Positions 1-8,275 of a stretch of 17,257 nt of DNA are shown one piece after another. Within the stretch, counting starts at the first letter, position 1, and every line of letters begins with the position of its first letter. The DNA lies in the NCBI GenBank assembly GCA_023623095.1, contig JAMNXX010000008.1, positions 1 to 17,257 on the forward strand. Direction: 5' to 3'. Both the position numbers and the translations under genes were made by a program. This DNA is from Bacillota bacterium (GTDB lineage: Bacteria; Bacillota; Clostridia; Peptostreptococcales; Thermotaleaceae). Under the pieces are notes generated by a model. It was not told the DNA's origin and did no database searches. It saw nothing but the letters and a program-made list of their open reading frames with translations.

Positions 1-888
1 AAAGGGCAGGATGCGATCATCCATTTTAATGGAGCAGAAAATCTTCGGTACAGCTCGAATACCATCCTGCTCAACGGAATGCAGATCGATTTGAAAAGCG
101 CGGATCCGGATCAAGAATATACGATCAAGGTTGATACCGATGTGGATAGCGTCTATGATAAAATCAAATCTTTTGTAGATAAATATAATGAATTGATCGA
201 AAAGCTGAACGGCAAGATTTCTGAAAAGCGATACAGGGATTACCTCCCCCTTACGGCTGAGCAGAAAGAAGCCCTCAAAGAAGATGAGGTCAAGAAGTGG
301 GAGGAAAGGGCGAAAAGCGGGCTTTTGCGCAATGATGAGCTCATTGAACGTATGATGCAAAATATGCGTACAAGCTTATATGAAAAAGTAGAAGGCCTAT
401 CGACGAAATATAATCATTTGAGCAGCATTGGGATTACAACCGGGGAATGGAAGGACAAAGGGAAACTCGTTATAGACGAAAGCAAGTTAAAACAAGCGAT
501 TTTAGACGATGTAGACGGGGTCGTCAATCTATTATTTGCTCCGTCGGATCCGGAAAATCCTGAACAATCAGGATTGGTCAATCGGCTATATGATCAGATG
601 ATAGAAGGAATGAAAGGGATCATCAACAAATCTGGTACCGGGGACAATCAAGAACTGTACCGAAATGTGCAGAGCAATATCCTCGTGGATTTCGTTACCG
701 AAATGGGTTCTATCAGCTATCTGGATAAAGATGTATTCGATATCGAAAAGAGGATTTTCGAGGAAGAAAGGCGCTTGTCCCAGAAAGAGGAAAAGTACTG
801 GAGCAAATTTACAGCGATGGAGAAAGCGCTCAACGAGATGTATTCTCAAAGTTCGTGGCTGATGCAGCAGATGATGAGCTTTTCATAA
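1..888 (+). CDS. fliD: Flagellar filament cap protein FliD (HAP2), 3' part
   Basis: The reading frame is open from the first base of the window, so the start lies upstream. 295 residues are visible. FliD caps the growing flagellar filament outside the cell and directs folding and insertion of flagellin subunits. The visible part matches the FliD C-terminal region. It has an NTILLNGMQIDLKSA segment, a heptad-rich DSVYDKIKSFVDKYNELIEKLN helix, an SSIGITTG motif, a DESKLKQAI motif and a coiled C-terminal helix ending in the hydrophobic, Met-rich tail QQMMSFS. Identity is also supported by fliS, its usual neighbour, 20 bases downstream. Only the N-terminal truncation by the window edge is odd. 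The identification rests on recognised family motifs and context and is secure. Confidence 0.95.
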   Translation, partial: KGQDAIIHFNGAENLRYSSNTILLNGMQIDLKSADPDQEYTIKVDTDVDSVYDKIKSFVDKYNELIEKLNGKISEKRYRDYLPLTAEQKEALKEDEVKKWEERAKSGLLRNDELIERMMQNMRTSLYEKVEGLSTKYNHLSSIGITTGEWKDKGKLVIDESKLKQAILDDVDGVVNLLFAPSDPENPEQSGLVNRLYDQMIEGMKGIINKSGTGDNQELYRNVQSNILVDFVTEMGSISYLDKDVFDIEKRIFEEERRLSQKEEKYWSKFTAMEKALNEMYSQSSWLMQQMMSFS

Positions 889-908
889 ATATAAAGGAGA
901 GGATGTGC

Positions 909-1295
909 GTGGCACTAAGAAACCCTTATTATGCGTATAATCAATACAAACAGAATGATATTATGCAGGCTTCTCCGGAAGAACTGACGCTGATGTTGTA
1001 TAACGGAGCCATTAAATTTGTTCATCAGGCGATGAATGCCATCGATAAAAAAGAGATCGAAAATGCCCATACAGCGATCACCAAAGCCGGAGATATCCTT
1101 GCTGAGTTGAATGCGACTTTGAATATGGACTATGAAGTTTCAAAAGGATTGCGCTCCTTATATGTATATCTGATGGAGCGGCTTGTCGATGCGAATATCC
1201 ATAAAAACAAGGAAGTGCTGGAAGAAATTCTTCCCTTTCTAACGGAACTGAGGGATACGTGGAAAGAGGCCATGGCACTTGCCAAAAAGAAATGA
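909..1295 (+). CDS. fliS: Flagellar export chaperone FliS
   Basis: FliS binds the C-terminus of flagellin in the cytoplasm and prevents premature polymerisation before export. The 128-residue product has the family hallmarks: an N-terminal NPYYAYNQYKQNDI, then SPEELTLMLYNGAIKF, then a helical bundle ending near ELRDTWKEA. I chose the GTG at 909. It gives the conserved start (M)ALRNPY and lies 9 bases after the GGAG at 896-899. The ATG at 903 is only 3 bases from that GGAG, and the longer frame from 855 lies inside fliD. The gene follows fliD by 20 bases and precedes a FlgN-like gene by 12, so the three are probably one transcript. Length is normal for the family. Confidence 0.95.
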   Translation: MALRNPYYAYNQYKQNDIMQASPEELTLMLYNGAIKFVHQAMNAIDKKEIENAHTAITKAGDILAELNATLNMDYEVSKGLRSLYVYLMERLVDANIHKNKEVLEEILPFLTELRDTWKEAMALAKKK

Positions 1296-1307
1296 CGGAG
1301 AAGGACG

Positions 1308-1802
1308 ATGAATGAGAAGGAGATTTTAGATGGATTGCTGCAAAAGGCTTCTGAAAAGGAAGAAGCGTTGAAGAAGCTTCTTCAATTAACGATGGCGCAG
1401 GAGCATTTCATAAAGGAAAAAGACATGAACCGGCTCAATCAAGCGATAGAGGAGAAGAAGAAGATCATTGAGGAAATTGATTCTATCGATATTGCTTTTC
1501 TTTCTTCCTATCAGGCGCTGAAAAAGAAATTAAACGTTCAATCCCTTGAAGAGATCGATCCGAGGCAGTTTCCTCCTCTAAAGGACCTAAAAATTTCGAT
1601 CCAGCAAATTATGCGTTTGCTTAGGCAGATCGATGCGCTCGATCAAAAAAACCGCAAAGAATTAGAGGAAGATTTTGCAGCGCTCAAAGAAGAGATGAAA
1701 GAAGTATTATTTCAAAAGAAGAGCCAAAAAGTTGCTTCCATCTACCGGCAGAAATATGTCGGTGGAGAGGGGGCATTTATCGATAATAAGCGAAAGAAAT
1801 AA
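1308..1802 (+). CDS. FlgN/FliT-like flagellar export chaperone
   Basis: This 164-residue protein is almost entirely predicted alpha-helix, rich in Lys, Glu and Leu, with no membrane segment or signal peptide. Its position directly after fliD-fliS, its size and its C-terminal stretch GEGAFIDNKRKK resemble small FlgN-type chaperones of Clostridia. FlgN and FliT proteins hold hook-associated proteins (FlgK, FlgL or FliD) in an export-ready state. The ATG at 1308 follows a GAAGGA-type ribosome binding site, 12 bases after the fliS stop. It is the last gene before a strong terminator. The assignment rests on context and general similarity. Whether the client is FliD (FliT role) or FlgK/FlgL (FlgN role) cannot be told from the sequence. 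Confidence 0.7.
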   Translation: MNEKEILDGLLQKASEKEEALKKLLQLTMAQEHFIKEKDMNRLNQAIEEKKKIIEEIDSIDIAFLSSYQALKKKLNVQSLEEIDPRQFPPLKDLKISIQQIMRLLRQIDALDQKNRKELEEDFAALKEEMKEVLFQKKSQKVASIYRQKYVGGEGAFIDNKRKK

Positions 1803-1819
1803 AATCGTTTCCCATGTAT

Positions 1820-1856
1820 AAATTTCCATCCATGTTTTTGGATGGAAATTTTTTTG
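1820..1856 (+). terminator. Intrinsic terminator of the flagellar operon
   Basis: A perfect 11-bp inverted repeat (AATTTCCATCC at 1821-1831 and GGATGGAAATT at 1840-1850) extends by one A-T pair to 1820-1851. It encloses an 8-base loop and is followed directly by a T run. It lies 18 bases after the stop codon of the FlgN-like gene, so it ends the fliD-fliS-chaperone transcript. Confidence 0.9.
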
Positions 1857-2340
1857 TATAGAAATGTATTTTTTTAAAAGAAATGCACAGAATAAGAAGA
1901 AGATTTAGAGAGGATAACAATAAATGTAGAAAAAATAGTTTTCCACGAAAAGCACACAATCTTATTCACAGAAGAAAGAAAGAAAAAGCAATTATCAACA
2001 GAGTTATACACATTATCCACAACACCGGCGGCTCAAAAGCACCGAATTCTGTGGGTAATTTGATTGTCCATGAAATTATTTGTTTTTTGTTTTACAAATA
2101 TGAAAGATGGGTAAAAATATATCAAATAAGGATATCGGATATTCTTTTTCAGGAAAGTGACAAAGTCTCTTTGAATATGAATAGAACAAAGATAGCTTTT
2201 TTTAGGATAAGCTAGGCTTTTTATCATTTATAAATTTGAGAAGAGAAAGGGGGAAGCATATTTCATTGCGAGTCTTCGGATAAGCAGCTCAAAAGGAAAC
2301 ATGGATTATTTGAATATACTTCTGGAGGGAGCTGAAGTGT
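1857..2340. other. Gene-free stretch between the flagellar operon and hpf
   Basis: Nearly 500 AT-rich bases without a convincing gene. Frames here of 60 to 110 codons lack ribosome binding sites and run through the DnaA-box cluster. The left half contains DnaA-box-like 9-mers (separate entry), followed by a short GC-rich patch (CCGGCGG, 2025-2031) and then a long A/T-rich tract to about 2240. The right part must hold the hpf promoter. I could not find a convincing sigma-A pair, and the AGGAAA...GAAT at 2294-2315 is too closely spaced for a sigma-H promoter. The hpf ribosome binding site GGAGGG lies at 2324-2329. Confidence 0.6.
1925..2058 (+). promoter_or_regulatory. DnaA-box cluster A
   Basis: Several 9-mers match the DnaA box consensus TTATNCACA or TTTTNCACA. 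Exact matches on the + strand are 1962-1970 (TTATTCACA), 2004-2012 (TTATACACA) and 2013-2021 (TTATCCACA, the strongest form). The last two abut directly. One-mismatch copies are 1939-1947 (TTTTCCACG) and 1992-2000 (TTATCAACA) on the + strand, and 1925-1933 (TTTTCTACA) and 2050-2058 (TTACCCACA) on the minus strand. Such density in about 130 bases is unlikely to be chance, even in AT-rich DNA. DnaA binding here is inferred. No dnaA or dnaN gene is in the window, so a regulatory or titration cluster is likelier than the replication origin. Confidence 0.65.
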
Positions 2341-2871
2341 ATGAAGGTGAAGATTAGCGGGAAGAACATTGAAATTACGGAAGCACTGAGGAACGCGATT
2401 CAGACGAAGCTGGAGAGGATTGGAAAGTATTTTCAGACAGATACCGAAGCTCAGGTAACATTAAGCGTAGAAAAGAATCGGCAGATCGTAGAGGTGAGTA
2501 TTCCGGTTAATGGTTCGTTGATTCGGGCAGAAGAGGCGACAGATGATATGTATGCATCCCTTGACAAGGTGTTGGATAAACTAAATAAGCAGATCCAGAA
2601 ATATAAGACCAAGTTGCAAAGACGCTACAAAGGGAATGCTACGATTCGGTTTGAACAGATTCCCAATATCGATGATGATGAAGAACCAGAAATCAAAATC
2701 GTAAAGACGAAGCGGTTCCCGGTAAAACCGATGGCTGCAGAGGAAGCCGTTCTCCAGATGGAAATGATCGGTCACAGCTTTTTTGTGTTTACAAATGCGG
2801 TGACGAATGATGTGAATGTGGTATATAAGAGAAAAGATGGAAATTACGGTTTAATTGAACCGACTGTATAG
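2341..2871 (+). CDS. hpf: Ribosome hibernation promoting factor, long form
   Basis: Long HPF binds the 30S subunit at the decoding centre and, through its C-terminal domain, dimerises 70S ribosomes into inactive 100S particles in slow or stressed growth. The 176-residue product has the expected two parts. The N-terminal S30AE/YfiA domain (about 1-100) begins MKVKISGKNIEIT and contains LDKVLDKLNKQIQKYK. After an acidic DDDEEPEI linker comes the C-terminal dimerisation domain (about 120-176), with KRFPVKPM, EEAVLQMEMIGHSFFVF and VVYKRKDGNYGLIEP. Start: ATG at 2341, 11 bases after GGAGGG. It stands alone between the DnaA-box region and its own terminator, so it appears monocistronic. Length and motifs are normal. 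Confidence 0.96.
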   Translation: MKVKISGKNIEITEALRNAIQTKLERIGKYFQTDTEAQVTLSVEKNRQIVEVSIPVNGSLIRAEEATDDMYASLDKVLDKLNKQIQKYKTKLQRRYKGNATIRFEQIPNIDDDEEPEIKIVKTKRFPVKPMAAEEAVLQMEMIGHSFFVFTNAVTNDVNVVYKRKDGNYGLIEPTV

Positions 2872-2874
2872 AGC

Positions 2875-2898
2875 AGGCAGCAGAAGCTGCCTTTTTTT
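2875..2898 (+). terminator. Intrinsic terminator after hpf
   Basis: A 7-bp perfect stem (AGGCAGC at 2875-2881 with GCTGCCT at 2886-2892) encloses an AGAA loop and runs straight into a T run (to 2898). It begins 4 bases after the hpf stop codon. Confidence 0.92.
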
Positions 2899-3007
2899 AG
2901 TTTGGAAATAATCGATTCAAAAAAAAGGAAAAGGATAGATAGTATCGAAACTATAATGGAAAATATCGAAGCGGTATCAACTGAAGAAGATGATGGAGGT
3001 GACCCTT

Positions 3008-3595
3008 TTGTTTGGAGAAGGGATTATCATTGGATTGCTTTTGGGAAAATTAAATGGGGGTCGATTGAGAAATTTAGAGCGTCTATCTATCCGGGCATGG
3101 CCGCTGATCCTTTCGGCTTTTGTGCTTCAGATTTATCCGATATTTTTCGGCAAAGACAGCCTTTATCAAGGATTTCAGCTTTATTCTTATGCAATTTCCT
3201 ATTTGTTGCTGATTATCTGCGTCGTACTGAATTTGAATCAGAAGGGGGTTTGGCTGATCCTCGTGGGGTTATTGATGAATGCCGCAGTTGTTTTTCTGAA
3301 TCAGATGCGGATGCCCATATCATTTTCCGGATTGGAGATGGCAGGCCTGCAGGAAATGATGCAGAACATCCAAAAAGGGGAGATCCTGTATTATATTCCC
3401 TTAGACAGTGCAAAAAATTGGACAAAGATTTTAGGGAAATATATCGTAATTCCAAAGCCTTATCCCTTTGCAAAAGTGGTGAGCATTGGAGATCTGTTGA
3501 TGACGGTGGGGCTTGTTTTGTGGATAAGAGGGAAAATGATGCGAAGCATATTTTCCCAGAAAGCGGAGATGCTTCGGTTTAAATATAAAAGATGA
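3008..3595 (+). CDS. DUF5317-type integral membrane protein
   Basis: A protein of about 195 residues with five or six hydrophobic segments. It starts (M)FGEGIIIGLLLGKLNGGRL, has a central SYLLLIICVVLNLNQKGVWLILVGLLMNAAVVFLNQMRMPIS, and ends with a GDLLMTVGLVLWIRG segment. This is the architecture I associate with the DUF5317 family, whose function is unknown. I chose the TTG at 3008 because the near-perfect Shine-Dalgarno GGAGGTGA (2995-3002) sits 5 bases ahead. The in-frame ATGs at 2990 and 2993 lie before or inside that site. A TATAAT (2952-2957) upstream is a possible -10 with no clear -35. A longer frame covering 2902-3582 is out of phase and is a shadow. Family assignment is by recognition only. 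Confidence 0.8.
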   Translation: MFGEGIIIGLLLGKLNGGRLRNLERLSIRAWPLILSAFVLQIYPIFFGKDSLYQGFQLYSYAISYLLLIICVVLNLNQKGVWLILVGLLMNAAVVFLNQMRMPISFSGLEMAGLQEMMQNIQKGEILYYIPLDSAKNWTKILGKYIVIPKPYPFAKVVSIGDLLMTVGLVLWIRGKMMRSIFSQKAEMLRFKYKR

Positions 3596-3656
3596 TTTTT
3601 TTGCAGCCTTTTGAATTTTTCGGTAAGGAAGATTTGCTTTCACCTTTGATGGATTA

Positions 3657-3665
3657 TGTTATAAT
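3657..3665 (+). promoter_or_regulatory. Extended -10 promoter candidate for secA-prfB
   Basis: TG-T-TATAAT is a perfect extended -10 element 62 bases before the secA start. No good -35 lies at the usual spacing, which extended -10 promoters tolerate. It is the only strong promoter signal between the DUF5317 gene and secA. Confidence 0.6.
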
Positions 3666-3727
3666 AAAGGAAAACTTTATCGAAACAGTTTTTTCATTCT
3701 TGCACGAGTTAGAGGAGATGATTCAAT

Positions 3728-6433
3728 ATGGGTTTGATGGAGAAGATATTTGGAAGTTTTAACGATCGAGAGGTAAAGAGGTTATTTAAAACGGTGCACA
3801 AGATAGAGGCGCTTGAGGAGGAATATAAAAAATTAAGCGATGAAGCGCTTCAGGCAAAGACGCAGGAGTTTCGAAAGGCGCTTCATGACGGCAAGAGGAT
3901 GGATGATATTTTGCCGGAAGCTTTTGCAGCGGTCAGGGAGGCTGCATGGAGGACGCTGGGGATGCGTCATTTTCCTGTGCAATTGTTGGGAGGCATTGTG
4001 CTTCATCAGGGGCGGATTGCCGAGATGAAGACAGGAGAGGGAAAAACGCTGGTGGCAACGCTGCCGGCTTATCTGAATGCCTTGGAAGGAAAAGGTGTTC
4101 ATATTGTGACGGTCAATGATTATTTGGCGAAGCGCGATATGGAGTGGATGGGCAAAATCTATCATTTCTTGGGGTTGTCTGTGGGCTGTGTGATCCACGG
4201 GATCAGCCAAGAAGAACGAATTCAGGCATATCAGGCAGATATTACCTATGGAACAAATAATGAATTTGGATTTGACTATCTGCGGGATAATATGGTTTTG
4301 TATCAGGAGGACAGGGTGCAGAGGGAGCTTCATTATGCCATCGTGGATGAGGTTGACAGCATCTTGATCGATGAAGCGAGGACACCGCTGATTATCTCCG
4401 GTGCCGGAGAAAAGTCAACCCAGATGTACCAGATCGTCGATCAATTTGTCCGGACGCTGAAGGCGGAAGCCGATTATTCGGTGGATGAAAAAGCACATAC
4501 CGCTGTCCTGACGGATGAGGGGATCAGAAAAGCAGAATCCTTTTTCCATGTAGAAAATCTGGCCGATCCGCAAAATATGGAGTTGTCTCATCATATCAAT
4601 CAGGCTTTGAAGGCGCATACGCTAATGGTTTTGGATCGGGATTATGTTATCAAAGACGGAGAAATCGTCATTGTGGATGAATTTACAGGCCGCCTGATGT
4701 TTGGAAGGCGTTATAGCGATGGGTTGCATCAGGCCATTGAAGCGAAAGAAGCATTGGAGGTGCAGCGGGAGTCTCAGACATTGGCCACCATTACCCTCCA
4801 GAATTATTTCCGGATGTATAAGAAATTGGCCGGTATGACCGGTACCGCAAAAACGGAAGAAGATGAATTTAAGCATATTTATAATATGGATGTGGTTGTG
4901 ATTCCTACCAATAAGCCGATTCGGAGAGTCGATCTTCCGGATTCGATCTACAAGACGGAGGCAGGCAAATTTAAAGCTGTCGTCAATGAGATAGAGGAAA
5001 GGCATCAAAAGGGGCAGCCGGTTTTAGTAGGGACGATTTCGATAGAGCGATCCGAGCTTCTCAGCCAAATGTTGAAAAGGCGGGGCATCCCCCATGAAGT
5101 GCTCAATGCGAAACACCATGAGCGGGAAGCGGAAATCGTTGCAGATGCAGGGCGGCTGGGCGCTGTGACTATCGCTACCAACATGGCCGGCCGGGGGACA
5201 GATATCGTATTGGGGGGAAATCCTGAGTTTGCTGCCAAAAGAGAGATGAAAAAGAAAGGGTACAGCGACGAAGTGATTCAGGCGGTAACCGGAATCAATC
5301 CGATAGAAGACCCTGAGATCATGGAAGCGAGAAAGGTATACCAGGAGATTTATCAGAAAATTAAAGAACAGACGGATGCGGAACATGCGAAAGTCGTTGA
5401 ATTAGGGGGGCTTCATATTATCGGTACGGAAAGGCATGAAGCGCGCCGGATCGACAATCAGTTAAGAGGCCGTTCCGGGCGTCAAGGCGATCCCGGTTCT
5501 TCCCAGTTTTTTATATCTTTGGAAGATGATTTGATGCGCCTGTTTGGAGGCGAACGCATCAAAGGATTTGTAGAAAAGCTGGGTATGGAGGATGATGAAC
5601 CGATTGAAGCGTCCTTGTTGACCAAATCCATCGAGAATGCGCAAAAACGGGTGGAAGGACGGAATTTTGCTATCCGAAAGCATGTCCTTCAGTTTGATGA
5701 TGTGATGAATAAACAGAGAGAGGTCATCTATGCAGAGCGTAGAAGGGTGCTGGAAGGAGAGGATCTCCGGGATCACATCTTTGCAATGATTCGGGATCTG
5801 ATTGCGAGGGTATGCGAGGCTTATGCCGGGGAATCGGATTATCCGGAAGAATGGGATTTAAAAGGGATCGAAAATGCGCTTCATCCGATCTTTTTGCCGA
5901 AAGATAAAATTGATTTCAGCGATCTGGAGGAATTAACGAAGGATGGATTCCAGGAAAGGATTTTTGAGATCGCGGAGGAATTGTATACCCAAAAAGAAGA
6001 GGAGCTCGGGGAAGAGCGGATGCGCGAATTGGAGCGCGTTATCCTGCTTCGCGTCGTTGATTCCAAATGGATGGATCATATCGATGCGATGGATCAGCTG
6101 CGTCAAGGGATTGGGCTGCGCGCGATTGGACAGGAAGACCCGGTTCGGGCTTATCAAATAGAAGGATATGATATGTTTGAAGAGATGATCCGGAGCATAC
6201 AGGAAGACACCATCCGGCATCTGTTCCATGTAACAGTGGAAACAGATACCCAAAGAAAGCAGGTCATCAAGGTGACGCAGACAAGCGGCGGGGAGCCGGA
6301 GCCTCAAAAACCTGTTGTAAAGAAGAAAACGGTAGGGCGGAATGATCCTTGTCCGTGCGGAAGCGGGAAGAAATACAAGAAATGTTGTATGGAGAAAGAG
6401 CAGCAAAATTTTAAAGAGACAGGAAACGATTAG
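3728..6433 (+). CDS. secA: Protein translocase ATPase SecA
   Basis: SecA is the cytoplasmic and membrane-peripheral motor that pushes unfolded preproteins through SecYEG using ATP. The 901-residue product is full length. It has a Walker A (MKTGEGKT, about 100-107), a Walker B DEVD box (about 207-210), GMTGTA in the preprotein cross-linking/NBD region, [14 protein letters not shown] (about 484-497) and the helicase motif [11 protein letters not shown] (about 580-590). It ends with the zinc-binding tail [13 protein letters not shown] (Cys 875, 877, 886, 887), which usually contacts SecB or ribosomes or lipids. The ATG at 3728 follows GAGGAG by 10 bases. prfB starts 15 bases after its stop, the conserved secA-prfB pairing of Firmicutes. 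Nothing is missing or disrupted. Confidence 0.99.
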   Translation: MGLMEKIFGSFNDREVKRLFKTVHKIEALEEEYKKLSDEALQAKTQEFRKALHDGKRMDDILPEAFAAVREAAWRTLGMRHFPVQLLGGIVLHQGRIAEMKTGEGKTLVATLPAYLNALEGKGVHIVTVNDYLAKRDMEWMGKIYHFLGLSVGCVIHGISQEERIQAYQADITYGTNNEFGFDYLRDNMVLYQEDRVQRELHYAIVDEVDSILIDEARTPLIISGAGEKSTQMYQIVDQFVRTLKAEADYSVDEKAHTAVLTDEGIRKAESFFHVENLADPQNMELSHHINQALKAHTLMVLDRDYVIKDGEIVIVDEFTGRLMFGRRYSDGLHQAIEAKEALEVQRESQTLATITLQNYFRMYKKLAGMTGTAKTEEDEFKHIYNMDVVVIPTNKPIRRVDLPDSIYKTEAGKFKAVVNEIEERHQKGQPVLVGTISIERSELLSQMLKRRGIPHEVLNAKHHEREAEIVADAGRLGAVTIATNMAGRGTDIVLGGNPEFAAKREMKKKGYSDEVIQAVTGINPIEDPEIMEARKVYQEIYQKIKEQTDAEHAKVVELGGLHIIGTERHEARRIDNQLRGRSGRQGDPGSSQFFISLEDDLMRLFGGERIKGFVEKLGMEDDEPIEASLLTKSIENAQKRVEGRNFAIRKHVLQFDDVMNKQREVIYAERRRVLEGEDLRDHIFAMIRDLIARVCEAYAGESDYPEEWDLKGIENALHPIFLPKDKIDFSDLEELTKDGFQERIFEIAEELYTQKEEELGEERMRELERVILLRVVDSKWMDHIDAMDQLRQGIGLRAIGQEDPVRAYQIEGYDMFEEMIRSIQEDTIRHLFHVTVETDTQRKQVIKVTQTSGGEPEPQKPVVKKKTVGRNDPCPCGSGKKYKKCCMEKEQQNFKETGND

Positions 6434-6448
6434 AAAGGTTGTGTGAAG

Positions 6449-7565
6449 ATGGTCTTGCTGGAGCAGTTAAAATATGAACTGAGCAGATGGGAGGAACCTT
6501 TGAGAGAGTTAAGGGCCTCTCTTTGACATCGATTTGCTCAAATCGAAAGCAGAAGAACTCGATAAAAAGACGATGGAACCCGGATTCTGGGATGATCCGC
6601 AAAATGCGCAGCGGATCTTACAGCAGGCAAAACAGATTAAAGGGAAGATCCAGCGGTATGAGGATGTTTATCAAAAATATGAAGAGTTAAATTTCTTTTT
6701 GGAGATGGCGATAGAAGAGGGAGATGCATCGGTAGAGCAGGAAATCCTTGAGGGGCTCAAGCAGTTGGAGGAAGCAGTGGAGGAATTAAAGGTGGAGACG
6801 CTGCTGTCCGGAGAATATGATCGGAACAATGCCATCCTTTCGATCCATGCAGGGGCGGGGGGACTGGATGCACAAGATTGGGCAGAGATGCTCCTGCGCA
6901 TGTATACCCGGTGGGCGGAAAGGAAAGGATACAAGATTCGGATGCTGGATCTGCTCAAAGATGCAGAAGCAGGAATTAAGAGCGTCACGTTTTTGGTAGA
7001 AGGAGAGAATGCATACGGTTATCTGAAAAATGAAAAAGGGGTTCACCGCATTGTCCGGATTTCTCCTTTTGATTCATCCGGAAAGCGGCATACTTCCTTT
7101 GCTTCTTTAGATGTGATGCCTGAGTTGGATGAGGATATCGAAATCGATATCAATCCGGATGATCTGCGGATCGATACGTATCGATCCAGCGGTGCCGGCG
7201 GGCAGCATGTCAACAAAACGGATTCGGCTGTCCGGATTACACACATTCCTACAGGGATTGTGGTGCAATGCCAGAATGAGCGCTCACAGCACAGCAACAA
7301 AGAGACGGCGATGAAGATGCTGATGGCGAAGTTGCTGGATTTGAAAGAGCAGGAGCAAAAAGAAAAAATTGAAGACTTAAAGGGTGATTACAGTCAGATC
7401 GCATGGGGGAACCAAATCCGCTCCTATGTATTCCATCCCTACAGCCTCGTCAAAGATCATCGAACCAATGTGGAAGTGGGAAATGTGCAGGCGGTGATGG
7501 ATGGGGATATTGATGCATTTATCAATGCCAAATTGACTATGAAAGAAAAAACGGATGGAAAATAA
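6449..7565 (+). CDS. prfB: Peptide chain release factor 2 (+1 programmed frameshift)
   Basis: RF2 reads UAA and UGA stop codons and triggers peptide release. The gene is in two frames. A 25-codon first part (6449-6523, starting MVLLEQLKYE) ends at an in-frame TGA (6524-6526). After CTT the ribosome slips +1, skips T6524 and continues at GAC (6525) in the main frame to 7565. The joined protein has 371 residues. At the junction it reads RASL-DIDLLKSKAEEL, matching the family LFDLD pattern. The stop-recognition tripeptide SPF falls at 205-207 and the catalytic GGQ at 250-252, the same numbers as in E. coli RF2, which confirms the join. It lies 15 bases after secA and probably shares its transcript. 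The TGA makes expression self-limiting. Confidence 0.97.
6511..6527 (+). promoter_or_regulatory. prfB +1 frameshift site
   Basis: The slip site CTT TGA C (6521-6527) is intact. The upstream Shine-Dalgarno-like element is AAGGG (6511-6515), with codons AGG GCC TCT CTT TGA. E. coli has AGG GGG TAT CTT TGA at the same codon positions. The stimulatory element is therefore present but shorter than the E. coli form. Low RF2 slows decoding of this UGA and favours the shift, which is the known autoregulation. Confidence 0.95.
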
Positions 7566-7606
7566 AATGACATTCGTGCGAAAGGCAAATAGAAGGGGAG
7601 AATAGA

Positions 7607-8275
7607 GTGACAATTCGAATTGTTTTGTTTGATCTGGATGGGACGCTTTTAGATACAAATGAATTGATTATTGAATCGTTTCAATATACATCTCAAAAAT
7701 ATTTTAAAAGAGAGATGCCGCGTGAGCGAATCATCAAGAGCTTTGGGGAAATTTTGCAAAAAACGATGGAACAGGAATTTGGCGCCCATGCGGAAGAAGC
7801 GCTGAAAACCTATCGGGACTATCAAAGAGAAAAATTTTATGAATATATTACGATCCATTCCGGAGTCAGGGAGAGCCTTCAAAAACTGCAGGAAAAAGGC
7901 TATAGGATGGGCGTGGTCACTTCCCGCTTGAAGCGGTCTGCTCTGGATGGGCTGAAGCATTTTGACATTTACCGTTATTTTGAATGCGTGATCAGTGCCG
8001 ATGATACGGATCGGCACAAACCCGATCCGAAGCCGGTATTTATGGCTTTGGAGAAGATGGGCGGGAAACCGGAAGAGGCTGTATTGATAGGGGACAGTCC
8101 CTTTGATATTTTATGCGGAAAAAACGCAGGAATCTTGTCGGTAGCGGCAGGTTGGAGCGCTCTTCCCAGAGAGCTGTATATGCAGCATGAGCCGGATTAT
8201 GTGGTGGAGAGCATGGAAGAATTTGTAGCGCTTTTGGAAAGGCTGAATGGGCAGGGGGGAGAAAAATGCTTTTGA
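7607..8275 (+). CDS. PpaX-like HAD-family phosphatase/pyrophosphatase
   Basis: A 222-residue cytosolic HAD-IA hydrolase. Motif I is FDLDGT with nucleophile Asp9 and acid/base Asp11. Motif II is the TS pair (Thr105, Ser106) in VVTSRL. Lys138 lies in HKPDP, and motif IV is IGDSPFD (Asp163, Asp167). The cap region between motifs I and II includes TNELIIESF, which resembles PpaX, the pyrophosphatase that hydrolyses PPi formed by HPr-Ser-P dephosphorylation in Bacillus. No hprK lies nearby, so another small phosphate ester is equally possible. The GTG at 7607 is 6 bases after AAGGGGAG. It follows prfB by 41 bases and overlaps the next gene by 10, indicating translational coupling with it. Confidence 0.85.
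   Translation: MTIRIVLFDLDGTLLDTNELIIESFQYTSQKYFKREMPRERIIKSFGEILQKTMEQEFGAHAEEALKTYRDYQREKFYEYITIHSGVRESLQKLQEKGYRMGVVTSRLKRSALDGLKHFDIYRYFECVISADDTDRHKPDPKPVFMALEKMGGKPEEAVLIGDSPFDILCGKNAGILSVAAGWSALPRELYMQHEPDYVVESMEEFVALLERLNGQGGEKCF

Noticed and set aside
1925..2058. Chromosomal replication origin
   Set aside because: Box density would fit, but dnaA, dnaN, rpmH and other origin neighbours are absent. The claim is kept as a DnaA-box cluster only.
1883..2227. Frames of 64 to 110 codons on both strands before hpf
   Set aside because: No ribosome binding sites, and they run through the DnaA-box cluster and AT-rich tract.
2294..2315. Sigma-H promoter for hpf (AGGAAA...GAAT)
   Set aside because: The gap between AGGA and GAAT is 14 bases, shorter than the 17 to 18 expected.
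2902..3582. 226-codon + strand frame overlapping the DUF5317 gene
   Set aside because: Its translation is charged and Cys/Trp-rich without a family pattern, it has no ribosome binding site, and it overlaps a frame with clear membrane helices and a near-perfect Shine-Dalgarno site.
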